Below, piece after piece: positions 45,044-54,284 of a stretch of DNA of 64,000 nt. A program made the translations under genes and the position numbers. Under the pieces are notes generated by a model that did no database searches, was not told the origin of the DNA, and was given only the letters and a program-made list of their open reading frames with translations. Within the stretch, counting starts at the first letter, position 1; each line of letters starts with the position of its first letter. Origin of the DNA: Paracoccus methylarcula (lineage in GTDB: Bacteria > Pseudomonadota > Alphaproteobacteria > Rhodobacterales > Rhodobacteraceae); contig NZ_PXNQ02000001.1 of assembly GCF_003007735.2 (NCBI RefSeq), positions 1 through 64,000 of the forward strand. Direction: 5' to 3'.

Positions 45044-46047
45044 TCAGAGGCCCATGGCCGCAAGATCGTCGACGGTCTCGTCGTTGATCTCGACCAGCTG
45101 GTCGACGATGATGTCCTTGTTCTCGACATCCGGCTGGACGACGCCCAGCCCCTCGATCTCCATCCCGGCCTCGACGCTTCGCCATTGGCGATCATGTTGC
45201 CGAGCGTCACGAAGACCTCGCCCGCCTGTTTGGGGTTCCACATATAGCCGCCGGTCAGGATGCCGTCATGCATGAGACTGCGACCTTGACCGGGCGAGAA
45301 CGGCCCCATCACCAGAACCTCGCCACCCTTGCGGCGCTCCTCGACCGCGCGGGCCGCACCGATCGGGCCCTGGCTGCCGAAGGCGAGGAAACCTTTCAGG
45401 TCGTCATGCGCGCGCATGAGGTCAAGCGCGGTGCGGCGCGAGGCGTCCACATCCTCGGCCACGCCATAGCGGTCGCCTGCGGGTTCCATATCGGGGTAAT
45501 TCGCTTCGATATAGGCGATGGCGGCGTCGGCCCAGGCATTGTGCAGGGGCACGGTGAGACCACCGACGAAGACGGCATATTTGCCCTGACCGTTCAGCAT
45601 CTCGCCGAGCTGCTTGCCATAGGCCTCGCCAAAACCTTGCGCCGAGGCGAGCTCGAAGTTCCAGTCGACATTTTCCTGATCGGGCGATTCATGGGTCAGG
45701 ACATGGATGCCCTGTTCCCTGGCGCGGGCCAGCACGGGTTCCAGCACTGCGGCATCGTTCGGCACCACGCCGATCACATCGACGCCCTGTGCGATCAGAT
45801 CTTCTATGGCGCGGACCTGCAAGGCGGGGTCGGCACTGGTCGGCCCGACCATGAAGGCGTTCACGCCCAGTTCCTCGGCGCGTTCCTTGATCCCGGCTTC
45901 CATCGCGTTGAACCATGGAATGCCGCCGATCTTCACCACCACGCCGATGGTCGTCTGGTCGTCCTGCGCAAAGGCACCCCCGGCCAGAAGCGTGCTGGCG
46001 ACAGCGGCCCCGATCAGGCTGCGGCGGGTAAGGCCGAATTTGATCAT
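45044..46047 (-). pseudogene. Sugar ABC transporter substrate-binding protein, frameshifted
   Basis: The protein has about 334 residues. It has a signal peptide with a twin-arginine-like start (TRRSLIG) ending AFAQ, then the periplasmic-binding type 1 pattern (GVVVKIGGIPWFNAMEAGIK, GVDVIGVVPNDAAVLEPVL, GFLAFGSQGPIGAARAVEE). Near 45185, after NMIANGEA, the frame is lost; one frame over gives VEAGMEIEGLGVVQPDVENK and DLAAMGL stop at 45044. It is the first gene behind the LacI-controlled promoter. Confidence 0.87.
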
Positions 46048-46102
46048 CTGTTCCTCCCTTCGTGATGGACGGCGCCTGCCGGTCGTGGCGGGCCCGATGG
46101 CT

Positions 46103-46118
46103 GCTAAAAGGTTTTAGC
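46103..46118. promoter_or_regulatory. LacI-family operator 1
   Basis: GCTAAAAGGTTTTAGC is a 7+7 inverted repeat around GG. It lies 56 bases upstream of the binding-protein start. Its exact reverse complement occurs at 46129-46144. Such A/T-arm palindromes are typical LacI/GalR sites. Confidence 0.75.
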
Positions 46119-46128
46119 TTTCCAGTTT

Positions 46129-46144
46129 GCTAAAACCTTTTAGC
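46129..46144. promoter_or_regulatory. LacI-family operator 2
   Basis: GCTAAAACCTTTTAGC is the reverse complement of operator 1. The two centres are 26 bases apart (about 2.5 helical turns). Operator 2 is 99 bases from the LacI start, so one pair could control both the importer operon and the regulator. Confidence 0.75.
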
Positions 46145-46242
46145 TGGTGTGTCAACGAGAAATCGTGATAGTGACGACATGTGGCGGGGCGCCCCAGGTC
46201 GGATGGCAAGGTGCGCTGCCTGCAAGAAAGGGCGCGAACCTT

Positions 46243-47286
46243 ATGCGAGAGTCAAAAAAGCGGCATACGATCAGAGACCTGGCTCAGGCGGCGGGGACCT
46301 CGGTTGCGACCGTCAGCCTGGTGATGAATGGGGGCTGGAAGGCCCATCGCATCAATCCTGAGACCGCCGAACGGGTCAGGGAACAGGCAAAAATTATGGG
46401 TTATCGGCCGAATCAAAGGGCGCAGGCATTGCGGCTGAACCGGTCATCACTGTCCGGGCTGATGATTCCCCATCATCGCAACCGCTTCTTTGCCGGCTTG
46501 ACCGAGAATTTCGAACGCGAATCGCTGAACCGAAACCTTGTCCCGATTATCGGCAGCACCCAGCGTGATCCGCGGATAGAGGATAAAATCGCGGATTCGA
46601 TGATCGCGCAGGAGGTCGAACTTCTGGTACTTGCCGGCGTCGAAAACCCGTCGCGTATAAATGCCATCTGCCGTGAGGCTGGCGTTCGATGCGCGAATGT
46701 CGACTTGCCGGGAAAGGATACATTCTCGGTGGTGACGGACAATATGAACGGGGCGTATCAGCTGACCCGCCGCCTGTTGTCCGGGCTGTCCGGGAATGTG
46801 CCGGTCATGTTTCTCGGCGGGCGCAGGCAGGAATACGCGACCGAATTGCGACTCGACGGGTTTCGGAAGGCGCTGATAGAGATGGGCCGGGACGGGGAAG
46901 CCGCGACCGTGATGTGCTGCGGCTATAGTCCGCAGGCTGCCTATGAGGCGCTTGAACATGTTGTTGGATCCGGCGAGGCGCTGCCTTGCGCATTGCTGGT
47001 AAACTCGATTTCTGCGTTTGAGGGGTTCGCGGCCTTCTGGCGCATCAATCCCAGCTTGTTCGAAGGTGCTCGGATCGCAAGTTTCGACTGGGATCCGTTC
47101 GCCGCTTGCCTGCCGATCGACGCGGTCATGCTGCGGCAGGATGTCGAAGGATTGATCGCTCGGTGCTTCGAATGGTTCGACGCCAGCGAAGAACGCGCCG
47201 GCGAAATGGTCTTCGTAACGCCGCGTCTGATGGTCGATGATCTTGCTGATGACGGAAAAACCGGTTCAGATGTCGATGGGGAGTAA
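46243..47286 (+). CDS. LacI-family transcriptional regulator
   Basis: The protein has 347 residues with the LacI helix-turn-helix and hinge (TIRDLAQAAGTSVATVSLVM, then MGYRPNQRAQALR) and a periplasmic-binding-like sugar domain (GLMIPHHRNRFFAGLTENFE, VVTDNMNGAYQL). Start 46243 begins the HTH; the frame upstream crosses the promoter region. It is divergent from the sugar importer operon and should bind the two palindromes between them, released by the imported sugar or a derivative. Confidence 0.92.
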   Translation: MRESKKRHTIRDLAQAAGTSVATVSLVMNGGWKAHRINPETAERVREQAKIMGYRPNQRAQALRLNRSSLSGLMIPHHRNRFFAGLTENFERESLNRNLVPIIGSTQRDPRIEDKIADSMIAQEVELLVLAGVENPSRINAICREAGVRCANVDLPGKDTFSVVTDNMNGAYQLTRRLLSGLSGNVPVMFLGGRRQEYATELRLDGFRKALIEMGRDGEAATVMCCGYSPQAAYEALEHVVGSGEALPCALLVNSISAFEGFAAFWRINPSLFEGARIASFDWDPFAACLPIDAVMLRQDVEGLIARCFEWFDASEERAGEMVFVTPRLMVDDLADDGKTGSDVDGE

Positions 47287-47774
47287 TTACCCAGAACTGC
47301 TTGACAGCCTGAGCGAAATGGTTGCCGGACTGTTGAGTTTGAGCGGATCTGTGCTGTGGCGGGCAACAGTCCACCAAGCCTCGCTGCGTCCATCTGGAAT
47401 AGTATGGAGTGAAAGGTGAAGGCGAAATTTAACAGTTATTTATGTCGGTGAGGAGCTTTTCCGGTTTTGGGCTTGGTTCATATCGGACCGCGAAGGTGCT
47501 GCGGCGATCGGAAAGCTATTAGTCTCAATGAAGGCGCGCAACCGGGAGCGCATGGCGATCGTCGTCATGCGCCGCCTGATCTGTTAGCGCGAAAGTGTCG
47601 TTGAAGAGCGCCAGTAGAATCATCTTTGTCGTGGGCCAATATCAATAATCCTGGGTGTCCATGCTAATGTTTTTATTAATTATTCATGTTGTGTCTGAGA
47701 TCACCGGCCGTAGCTGTTTGTATGGGGCTCTTCTCGATTGCCACCTCAATCATACGCAGGCCCTACAGAATCCT
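47287..47774. other. 490-base stretch without a recognised gene
   Basis: No frame has a known resemblance. GCGCATG and CATGCGC at about 47549-47573 form a 7-bp stem with an 11-base loop but no T-run follows. It may be decayed sequence joining two catabolic regions. Confidence 0.4.
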
Positions 47775-48046
47775 TCACGGAACAGGTAAAGTAACAGCAA
47801 TGGCCGCGCTAAATGTCGGACCGGTGTATAACGGTCTTGAGGTTGTCGAGTTGGTGGTTTCGCGTTCCTCCCACTCCAGACCGCGCCGGACTTCAAGGTC
47901 ATCAACAGCTTGTCGCCTTTCTGCCGCAAGCGGATCTCGACCGAATCCGAAGGGGGGCAGATAGCCTTGCCGCACAGGAGTGGCCTCCGCCCCGTCCAGA
48001 TCAGGCATCCAGGAATTCGGGCTCGATTTCGGTTGTGTATGCCCAT
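47775..48046 (-). pseudogene. CYTH-domain (triphosphate tunnel) protein, frameshifted and truncated
   Basis: Pieces of one CYTH protein occur in successive frames: TEIEPEFL (the EIExKFL motif) near 48030, then MPDLDGAEATPVRQGYLPP, then SDSVEIRLRQKGDKLLMTLK and LEWEERE near 47850. CYTH proteins bind or hydrolyse inorganic triphosphate or related nucleotides. Three frame changes in 200 bases and the absence of anything recognisable after EERETTN show that the gene is broken or badly sequenced here. The start is taken at ATG 48046. Confidence 0.6.
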
Positions 48047-48152
48047 CACAATCGCTCCCTCATATTCTGGCAGAGTGTGTCATATGCCTACCCGGCAACA
48101 CGCCCGCCGTATAGCTGGCGGCCGGTGCAGGATGCCCGCCCTCCTGATGAGC

Positions 48153-48634
48153 TTACCGAACTCGATCAGTTGCCTTGAGGCTTGGAAGCATCTGAGGAGT
48201 ATCTGGGTGCCCGACCTCCTCATTACAGGCAATCGCGATCATCGGTGGCCGGTTCAGGCGCGTTTGGGCCGCGTGTTGAGCCATTGACAGCATGGAGGCC
48301 ATAAAGCCCCTCATGTCCGTGGTCCCCCTGCCAAACAGCATTTCGTCGTGACATCTCAGGCGAAAGGGATCCCCCATCCATTCCTGCCCGGCTACCGGAA
48401 CCACATTGCTATGAGCCGAAAGTAATCCCCCCTGGGCCATCATCGACCAATCATGCCAGCAGACCGGCCTTCGTGCCGGTGGGATCGGGCAATCGCTCGG
48501 TCCGAAAGCCCGTTCCGTCAGCAGGCTCCCGACCTGTCCGATCAGTTCAAGATTGCTCTCAGCACTGATGATCGGAAAAGCAACCAGCTGTTCAAGTATG
48601 TCCAGCGTAGCAGTCTGGGGCTGGCTGTCGTCAT
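48153..48634 (-). pseudogene. ArgE/M20-type deacylase, N-terminal fragment
   Basis: About 160 residues of an acetylornithine deacetylase-like M20 peptidase are present: ATLDILEQLVAFPIISAESN, the metal histidine in LLSAHSNVVPV, the aspartate in GRGTTDMRGF and glutamates in ACNEEVG. The ATG (48634) overlaps the stop of the flavoprotein gene (ATGA), but one base is missing within the first three codons. The C-terminal half of about 220 residues is absent. In similar clusters the enzyme removes N-acyl groups from amino acids or amines. Confidence 0.7.
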
Positions 48635-50712
48635 TCTGCAGCGAGCTCGGTGATTTCCCGACGGAAGGGCAATGCGTCTCCCAGCGGTGCACAGTCCAGT
48701 TCGCGAGCATAGCGGTGGCCGGCGTAGGTCGCCCAGGCAATCGGTCCTGCGGCTTCGGCGTCGCCAAAGAGTTTCACCGACCTGATGCCCGCATCGCTCC
48801 AATCTTCCTGCCGCGCCAGCAGTTCCTGGTACAACAGATCATCGCCGACACGTGAGGTCACCACCACGACCGCATCCGCCGCGTAGCTGCAGGTCTTGCC
48901 GGTATAAACGCAATTGCTGAGCACGTGATCGGCGGCGATTTCGGTTATCCCCCGGTTCAGCACGATTTCGACACCCATCTCGTCAAGCCGGGCGTGGATT
49001 GTTGCCTGTTCCAACGTGTTGTTGGTCCAGTCCGAGACATAGGCCGAGGGCGTGATCAGCGTAACCCTGGCCCCTTTCCGAACCAGAAGTTCGGCAAGGA
49101 CGCCCCCCATGTAGTAATGATCGTCGTCAAAGATCACCACGTTGCCGCCGGGAATCCTGCCCTCCATCAGATCGTCCGGGGTATAGATTGCAGCTTTGTC
49201 AGAAATCATCATCGGAACGACATGCTGCCGCGCGACGCCGTCCCGGCGCCAGGTCGCGCCGGTGGCGATGGCAATGTTCTGAAAACCGAATTCCATGATA
49301 TTCTCGGCGGTCAGTTGACTGTCGAGATAGGTCTCCACATTTGCCCGCTGGCTCAATTGGTATGCGCGGTAATCCCTGACGCGCCCCCATGCGCTCAGCC
49401 CCGGCAGCCTGCATTCACGTGCTACTCGCCCGCCGATCTCGGTCCGGGCCTCGGCGATCGCGACATCATAGCCGCGCCGGCACAATGCCCATGCCGCCTC
49501 CAGTCCTGCTGGACCGGAGCCGACGATCAGCACGTTTTCGCTGTCGCCCTTGGCGTTCATATGCTCGGGATGCCAGCCCTTGCGCCATTCTTCCATGAAG
49601 GTCGGGTTCTGCGTGCAGCGGCTGATCGACATGGTCATATCGCCGGTGATGCAGATATTGCAGCCGATGCATTCGCGAATATCCTCGATCCGGCCTTCCT
49701 CGACCTTTTTCGGCAGGAAGGGATCGGCGATGGACGGTCGGGCGCAGCCGATGAAATCCAGCGTGCCGGACTTGATCATCTTCACCATCACATCCGGCGA
49801 GGTAAAACGACCGACCCCGACCACAGGCTTGCCGGAGAGTTCGCGGATGCCGCGTACCAGTTGCTCTTGCGCGGCTTCTTCCTTGAAGCGTGATGGCCCC
49901 GAACAATCTTCCCATGTGCCATGCGCCAGATCCCATAAATCCGGCAGGTCACGATTCATCTCGATGAATTCGCGCAGTTCCGAGTTGGAGAAGCCCAGCT
50001 CTCCGATGGATTCGTCCAGACTGACCCGCAGGGTCAGCCCCATCGTATCGCCCACGGCGTCGCGAATATCGGCAATCACTTCGTTCACGAAGCGGGCGCG
50101 GTTCTCCAGCGAGCCGCCATATTCGTCGGTTCGCTGATTGGTCGCACGGCTCAGGAAATGCTGAAAGATGCCAAAGCCATGCGCGCCGTAAAGACAGATC
50201 AGGTCGAAACCGGCCAGTTTCGAGCGTTTTGCGGCGTTCACGAACCAGCGGCGAAGATCGCGTATTTCGGATTTCGACAGCGCGCGGGCCTGAACCGGGT
50301 CATTGGTAAAGGTTCTGATCGGCAGGGGCGAGGGGGCCAGCGGAACCTCCTTGGTATAGAGGTTCGGGCCGTTGATCCCGGAATAGGCCAACTGGATACC
50401 GGCCAATGCGCCATGGGTTTTCATCTTCTCGGACATTCGGCGCAGTTGCGGGATGTCCTTGTCCTCCCATAGCCGCAACTCGATGAAAGGGGTGATCTCC
50501 GAGCTATGATGCATTTCGCATTGTTCAGTGAAGATGACGCCCCAGCCACCTTCCGCCTTGGTCCCGCGCATCTCGGCGGCGGCAGAGGGATCGCGGTATC
50601 CCCCGCCATTGCAATGCGGGACTTGGTAAAAGCGGTTCTTTGCGATGACAGGACCGATCCGCATCGGCTCGAACAGCACATCGTAGCGAGGGTCGCGCAA
50701 TCTATTCTCCAT
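48631..50712 (-). CDS. Trimethylamine dehydrogenase-like iron-sulfur flavoprotein
   Basis: The protein has 693 residues. The N-terminal OYE-like barrel has RFYQVPHCNGGG, where C34 matches the cysteine that binds FMN covalently (6-S-cysteinyl) in trimethylamine and histamine dehydrogenases. Y175 and H178 in LYGAHG match the catalytic pair. C348, C351, C354 and C366 match the 4Fe-4S ligands. The C-terminal part has two dinucleotide-binding folds (LIVGSGPAGLEAAWAL). The region around the substrate-cage aspartate (WDLAHGTWEDC) differs from trimethylamine dehydrogenase, so the amine substrate may differ too. Confidence 0.9.
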   Translation of the reverse strand: MENRLRDPRYDVLFEPMRIGPVIAKNRFYQVPHCNGGGYRDPSAAAEMRGTKAEGGWGVIFTEQCEMHHSSEITPFIELRLWEDKDIPQLRRMSEKMKTHGALAGIQLAYSGINGPNLYTKEVPLAPSPLPIRTFTNDPVQARALSKSEIRDLRRWFVNAAKRSKLAGFDLICLYGAHGFGIFQHFLSRATNQRTDEYGGSLENRARFVNEVIADIRDAVGDTMGLTLRVSLDESIGELGFSNSELREFIEMNRDLPDLWDLAHGTWEDCSGPSRFKEEAAQEQLVRGIRELSGKPVVGVGRFTSPDVMVKMIKSGTLDFIGCARPSIADPFLPKKVEEGRIEDIRECIGCNICITGDMTMSISRCTQNPTFMEEWRKGWHPEHMNAKGDSENVLIVGSGPAGLEAAWALCRRGYDVAIAEARTEIGGRVARECRLPGLSAWGRVRDYRAYQLSQRANVETYLDSQLTAENIMEFGFQNIAIATGATWRRDGVARQHVVPMMISDKAAIYTPDDLMEGRIPGGNVVIFDDDHYYMGGVLAELLVRKGARVTLITPSAYVSDWTNNTLEQATIHARLDEMGVEIVLNRGITEIAADHVLSNCVYTGKTCSYAADAVVVVTSRVGDDLLYQELLARQEDWSDAGIRSVKLFGDAEAAGPIAWATYAGHRYARELDCAPLGDALPFRREITELAAE

Positions 50713-50787
50713 CTCGGTTTCCCGTCACCATAGCTGGCGGCAAGGCAAAGAAAATTCGTGCTTGCATAACTCTCGCTTCGGCAGAAG

Positions 50788-51729
50788 CTAATCCGGCTGC
50801 GGCCTTACCCCCAGCAACCGGTTGGTCTGGGCCTCGATCCAGCTTTGGGCATGGGTCACGAAGGCCTTGTGAAGCTGGGTCCGGTCAGTGGCCGCGCCCA
50901 TCAGCAATCCCAGTTTCATCGGCCGCTGATCGCCGGACAGGGGAACGAAACGCAATGGCTTTCCGTCCGGGGCTTGATCGTAGATCGGGCGAACATTGAC
51001 GATCGAATAGCCGAAACCGTTAGCGACAAGGCCGCGCATCACCGCCATGTCGCGGGTCCTCTCGGTGATATTTGCCCGCAAACCGGCCTTGGAGAAGAAG
51101 GACAGAAAATAATCCGCGCTATGAGGTAAATCCAGAAGCACCATGGAATGCGGCGCAAGTTCCTGGATCGAGACAGAGGATTGCCGCGCCAGTGGATGAT
51201 CGTCGCCCATCGCGACAACGGGCGGCAATTCGATGATAGGAAAGAACCGCAGATCGCGCGGCAAATCCAGATCATAGGTCAGCGCCATGTCGATCTTGGC
51301 TTGCCGCAGCAAACTGAACAGTTCGGACTGATCGGCCTCGACCTGCGATATCCTGACCTCGTCATGCGCTTCCAGAAAGCTGCGTCTGAGCCCCGGCAGC
51401 ACGATCTGCGCGAAGGTGCTCAGGCACCCGATCGCCAGTGGCCCACGGATCGAGCCGGACAGGTCTCCCGCCAGATCGCGCAGCGCCGCCGCCTGCCGCA
51501 ACACCATCTGCGCGTGATCCAGCAACTTGCGCCCCGGCAATGTTGGCGTCAGGCCCTGCGCATGATGGCGAACGAAGAGCTGGACCCCCAGTTCCTCTTC
51601 AAGCTGCGAGATACCTGCCGAAATCGACGGGGACGAAACATTCACCTGCTGTGAGGCAGCGGCAATGCTGCCCGTTTCGCCAACAGCAACGAAATATTCC
51701 AGTTGCCGCAGCGTGTAACGAAGGGGCAT
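50788..51729 (-). CDS. LysR-family transcriptional regulator
   Basis: This 313-residue LysR regulator has RYTLRQLEYFVAVGETGSIA and a PSISAGISQLEEELGVQLF recognition segment, followed by a typical co-inducer domain. Start 51729 is the usual N-terminus; the longer frame upstream is not homologous. It lies 75 bases ahead of the flavoprotein gene on the same strand and is divergent from the polyamine-type importer operon, so it may control both. Confidence 0.88.
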   Translation of the reverse strand: MPLRYTLRQLEYFVAVGETGSIAAASQQVNVSSPSISAGISQLEEELGVQLFVRHHAQGLTPTLPGRKLLDHAQMVLRQAAALRDLAGDLSGSIRGPLAIGCLSTFAQIVLPGLRRSFLEAHDEVRISQVEADQSELFSLLRQAKIDMALTYDLDLPRDLRFFPIIELPPVVAMGDDHPLARQSSVSIQELAPHSMVLLDLPHSADYFLSFFSKAGLRANITERTRDMAVMRGLVANGFGYSIVNVRPIYDQAPDGKPLRFVPLSGDQRPMKLGLLMGAATDRTQLHKAFVTHAQSWIEAQTNRLLGVRPQPD

Positions 51730-52275
51730 TCCTGACCTCGCTTCCGTCGTAATTCCGGAACGCCCGCAATTCCGGTTCCTTCCTGCCTGGCGCGTTTGCT
51801 CCGTGACGGGTGATCGCGGATGAATGTTCCGGACCCTCCGGGGTGAGCGACGCAAACTTGCCAAGGGCAATATCGCCCAAACCATCGCGCCTCACAAGAG
51901 AACCTGCGTCGGAGCAATCGGTTCGGCAACAGTCCGGTATCGGGTAAAACCGGCGGATCGATCCTGCCCGTTCGATATGCATGGCTGAGCACAGGGTAGG
52001 CAGAGCCGTTCGAAGACGCCGGGGAATTTAGCTATTCTTGCAATGATTTCTGTACTTTAGTTTCATCCTAACCAGAGGTTCCGAAAGTCCTCATTTACTG
52101 AACGGATCGTTTCACCATTCAATGCAGGACTATGGACATGGTAATCGACAGCCTCAAGAAACCCAGCCGAACGGTATTCTCCCCGTTCTCGAACTTCGTC
52201 GCCCGGTTCGGGCGGGAGCAAACCGCCGAGATTTCGACGCCACAGCCAGTCCCATGCCAGGATGAAAGCCGCCAG
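51730..52275. other. 546-base divergent intergenic region
   Basis: No gene is supported; overlapping frames on both strands resemble nothing. It should contain promoters for the LysR-flavoprotein unit and the importer operon. An AT-rich stretch at 52025-52065 is the likeliest promoter region. A longer in-frame start for the ATPase exists at 52132. Confidence 0.4.
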
Positions 52276-53349
52276 ATGAATCAACAAAATGCGATCGAGG
52301 TCGTAGGAGTTTCCAAGCATTTCGGCACCTTCCGGGCATTGAAGTCCATCAGTTTCGAGATCCGGAACAATGAATTCTTTACCATGCTGGGACCATCGGG
52401 TTGCGGAAAGACGACCTTGCTGCGAATGCTTGCGGGTTTCGAAAACCCCAACGAAGGCACGATCCTGTTGAAGGGACGGAACCTGGTGGATGTCCCGCCT
52501 CACAAGCGGCGCGTGAATACCGTTTTTCAGAGCTATGCGCTTTTTCCACATATGACGCTGGAACAGAATGTCGCCTTCGGGCTCGAGAATCTGGGATGGG
52601 ACAAATCCCGTATCCGTAACCGCGTCGGCGAAATGCTGGAACGGGTGCATATGTCCGATTTCGCCAGGCGGAAACCGGCGCAATTGTCAGGTGGCCAGCG
52701 TCAACGGGTGGCACTGGCCCGTGCTCTTGCTCCCGAACCCGAGGTCTTGCTTCTGGACGAGCCCCTGTCGGCCCTCGATCTCAAATTGCGGCAGGCAATG
52801 CGGAACGAATTACGCAATCTTCAGCGGGATACCGGGATCACCTTCGTTTTCGTGACGCATGATCAGGAAGAGGCCCTCGACATGTCGGACCGTATAGCCG
52901 TGCTGGGCGACGGAGAGGTGCAGCAACTCGGCTCGCCGACACAAATCTACGAGGAACCGGTCAATCGTTTCGTGGCGGATTTCGTGGGCGAGACGAATTT
53001 CGTCGAGATCGAGGTCCTCGAAAGCCGGGATGGCTGGGCCACGATCCGCACGCCGTTCGGGCAGGTCATGACCGTGCCGACACCCGGACAGGTGCAACCC
53101 GGCATGGCGACGCTTTCAGTTCGCCCGGAAAAAATCAATCTCGGCAATCAGGCCCAAGGAAACACCTTCAACGCCACGGTGATCGGCAAGAATTACATGG
53201 GCGGCTACACCCATTACATTTTGGAGGCCAACGGAATCGAGTTCCGGGCTTCGCGCCGCAATGCGTCGCGCGAAGGTGACACGATCCCGGTGAACAGCAC
53301 TGTTTCGGTCGATTTTGTCCAGGCCGCCGTGCGGGTGCTTGCATCATGA
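52276..53349 (+). CDS. Spermidine/putrescine-type ABC transporter ATPase (PotA-like)
   Basis: The protein has 357 residues with Walker A GPSGCGKTT (39-47), the Q-loop in NTVFQSYALFPHM, signature LSGGQRQRVALARAL, Walker B LLLDEPLSALD, and the switch histidine in VTHDQEEALDMSD. The C-terminal TOBE-like domain (LSVRPEKINLG) is typical of PotA. Start 52276 begins the conserved domain. The ATG of the permease gene overlaps its stop by four bases. Substrate class (polyamine, opine or other amine) cannot be fixed from the ATPase. Confidence 0.92.
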   Translation: MNQQNAIEVVGVSKHFGTFRALKSISFEIRNNEFFTMLGPSGCGKTTLLRMLAGFENPNEGTILLKGRNLVDVPPHKRRVNTVFQSYALFPHMTLEQNVAFGLENLGWDKSRIRNRVGEMLERVHMSDFARRKPAQLSGGQRQRVALARALAPEPEVLLLDEPLSALDLKLRQAMRNELRNLQRDTGITFVFVTHDQEEALDMSDRIAVLGDGEVQQLGSPTQIYEEPVNRFVADFVGETNFVEIEVLESRDGWATIRTPFGQVMTVPTPGQVQPGMATLSVRPEKINLGNQAQGNTFNATVIGKNYMGGYTHYILEANGIEFRASRRNASREGDTIPVNSTVSVDFVQAAVRVLAS

Positions 53350-54284
53350 GCGACATCGCTCATCACGATCCCGTATTACCCTCGGTGGCCGCCGAGCCGT
53401 CACGCGGGGGAATCTGGCGAAACCTCGCTGTTTGGGGATTGCTGCCATCCTGGCTGCTGATGGGCTTTGCGCTGCTAGTTCCCATTATCATCATCGCCGC
53501 GGTCTCATTTGCGACGCGTGGTGCCTATGGGGGTTTCGATTGGGGCTTCAACCTCGCCGGCTATCGTCAGATCCTGTTCAACGAAGGGTGGACGGGCGAA
53601 CTGGAGTTCACCCCGCAATACATGGTTATCATCCTGCGCACATTGCTGCTTGCGGGGACCACGACCCTTTTGTGCCTGCTGATGGCTGTGCCGGTCGCTT
53701 ATTACATTGCCAATCAGCCACGGCACCTGAAAACGATCTTGGTCTATCTGGTTACCCTGCCATTCTGGATCTCGATGATCCTGCGCATCTATGCCTGGAT
53801 GATTATCCTTGGCCGCCATGGCCCGATGCCGCGTCTGCTGGAATTGTTCGGAGCGCCGGGCGGGCTGAGCTTCATGTATAATGACGGTGCCACGCTTGCG
53901 GCCATGGTCTACACCTATATGCCGCTGATGGTGCTGCCTGTCTTTGCCTCCATCGAAAAGCTGGACGGCACGCTGATCGAGGCGGCCCACGATCTTTACG
54001 GGAACCGCTGGATCACCTTGCGCCGGGTCATCCTGCCGCTGACGGCACCCGGCATCGCGGCAGGTGCGATCCTTGTCTTTGTTCCCGCGCTCGGTGCGGT
54101 ATTGGAGCCGACGCTGATGGGCGGCGGGAAGCAGATGATGATGGGCTCTCTGATCCAGCTTCAATTCGGCGGCGGCCGTAACTGGCCCTTCGGCGCGGCC
54201 ATCGCGATGACGCTTCTGATCTTCGTGACCATCGTGCTGATCCTGATCGCTCGTCGTGCCGCCATGAGGGAGGTCACCACATGA
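53346..54284 (+). CDS. ABC transporter permease (PotB-like)
   Basis: The protein has 312 residues with six membrane segments and the binding-protein-dependent permease loop (EAAHDLYGNRWITLRRVILP, the EAA motif). It overlaps both the ATPase and the next permease gene by four bases. It forms the channel with the PotC-like partner. Confidence 0.92.
   Translation: MSDIAHHDPVLPSVAAEPSRGGIWRNLAVWGLLPSWLLMGFALLVPIIIIAAVSFATRGAYGGFDWGFNLAGYRQILFNEGWTGELEFTPQYMVIILRTLLLAGTTTLLCLLMAVPVAYYIANQPRHLKTILVYLVTLPFWISMILRIYAWMIILGRHGPMPRLLELFGAPGGLSFMYNDGATLAAMVYTYMPLMVLPVFASIEKLDGTLIEAAHDLYGNRWITLRRVILPLTAPGIAAGAILVFVPALGAVLEPTLMGGGKQMMMGSLIQLQFGGGRNWPFGAAIAMTLLIFVTIVLILIARRAAMREVTT

Noticed and set aside
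43552..46047. An 831-residue open frame joining a sugar-binding protein to an ABC ATPase
   Set aside because: The join reads nonsense (serine/arginine-rich) between the two domains. Both proper ends (DLAAMGL stop at 45044 and ATG 44931 with its own ribosome binding site) exist in or near the normal frames. It is an artefact of a frameshift, not a fusion protein.
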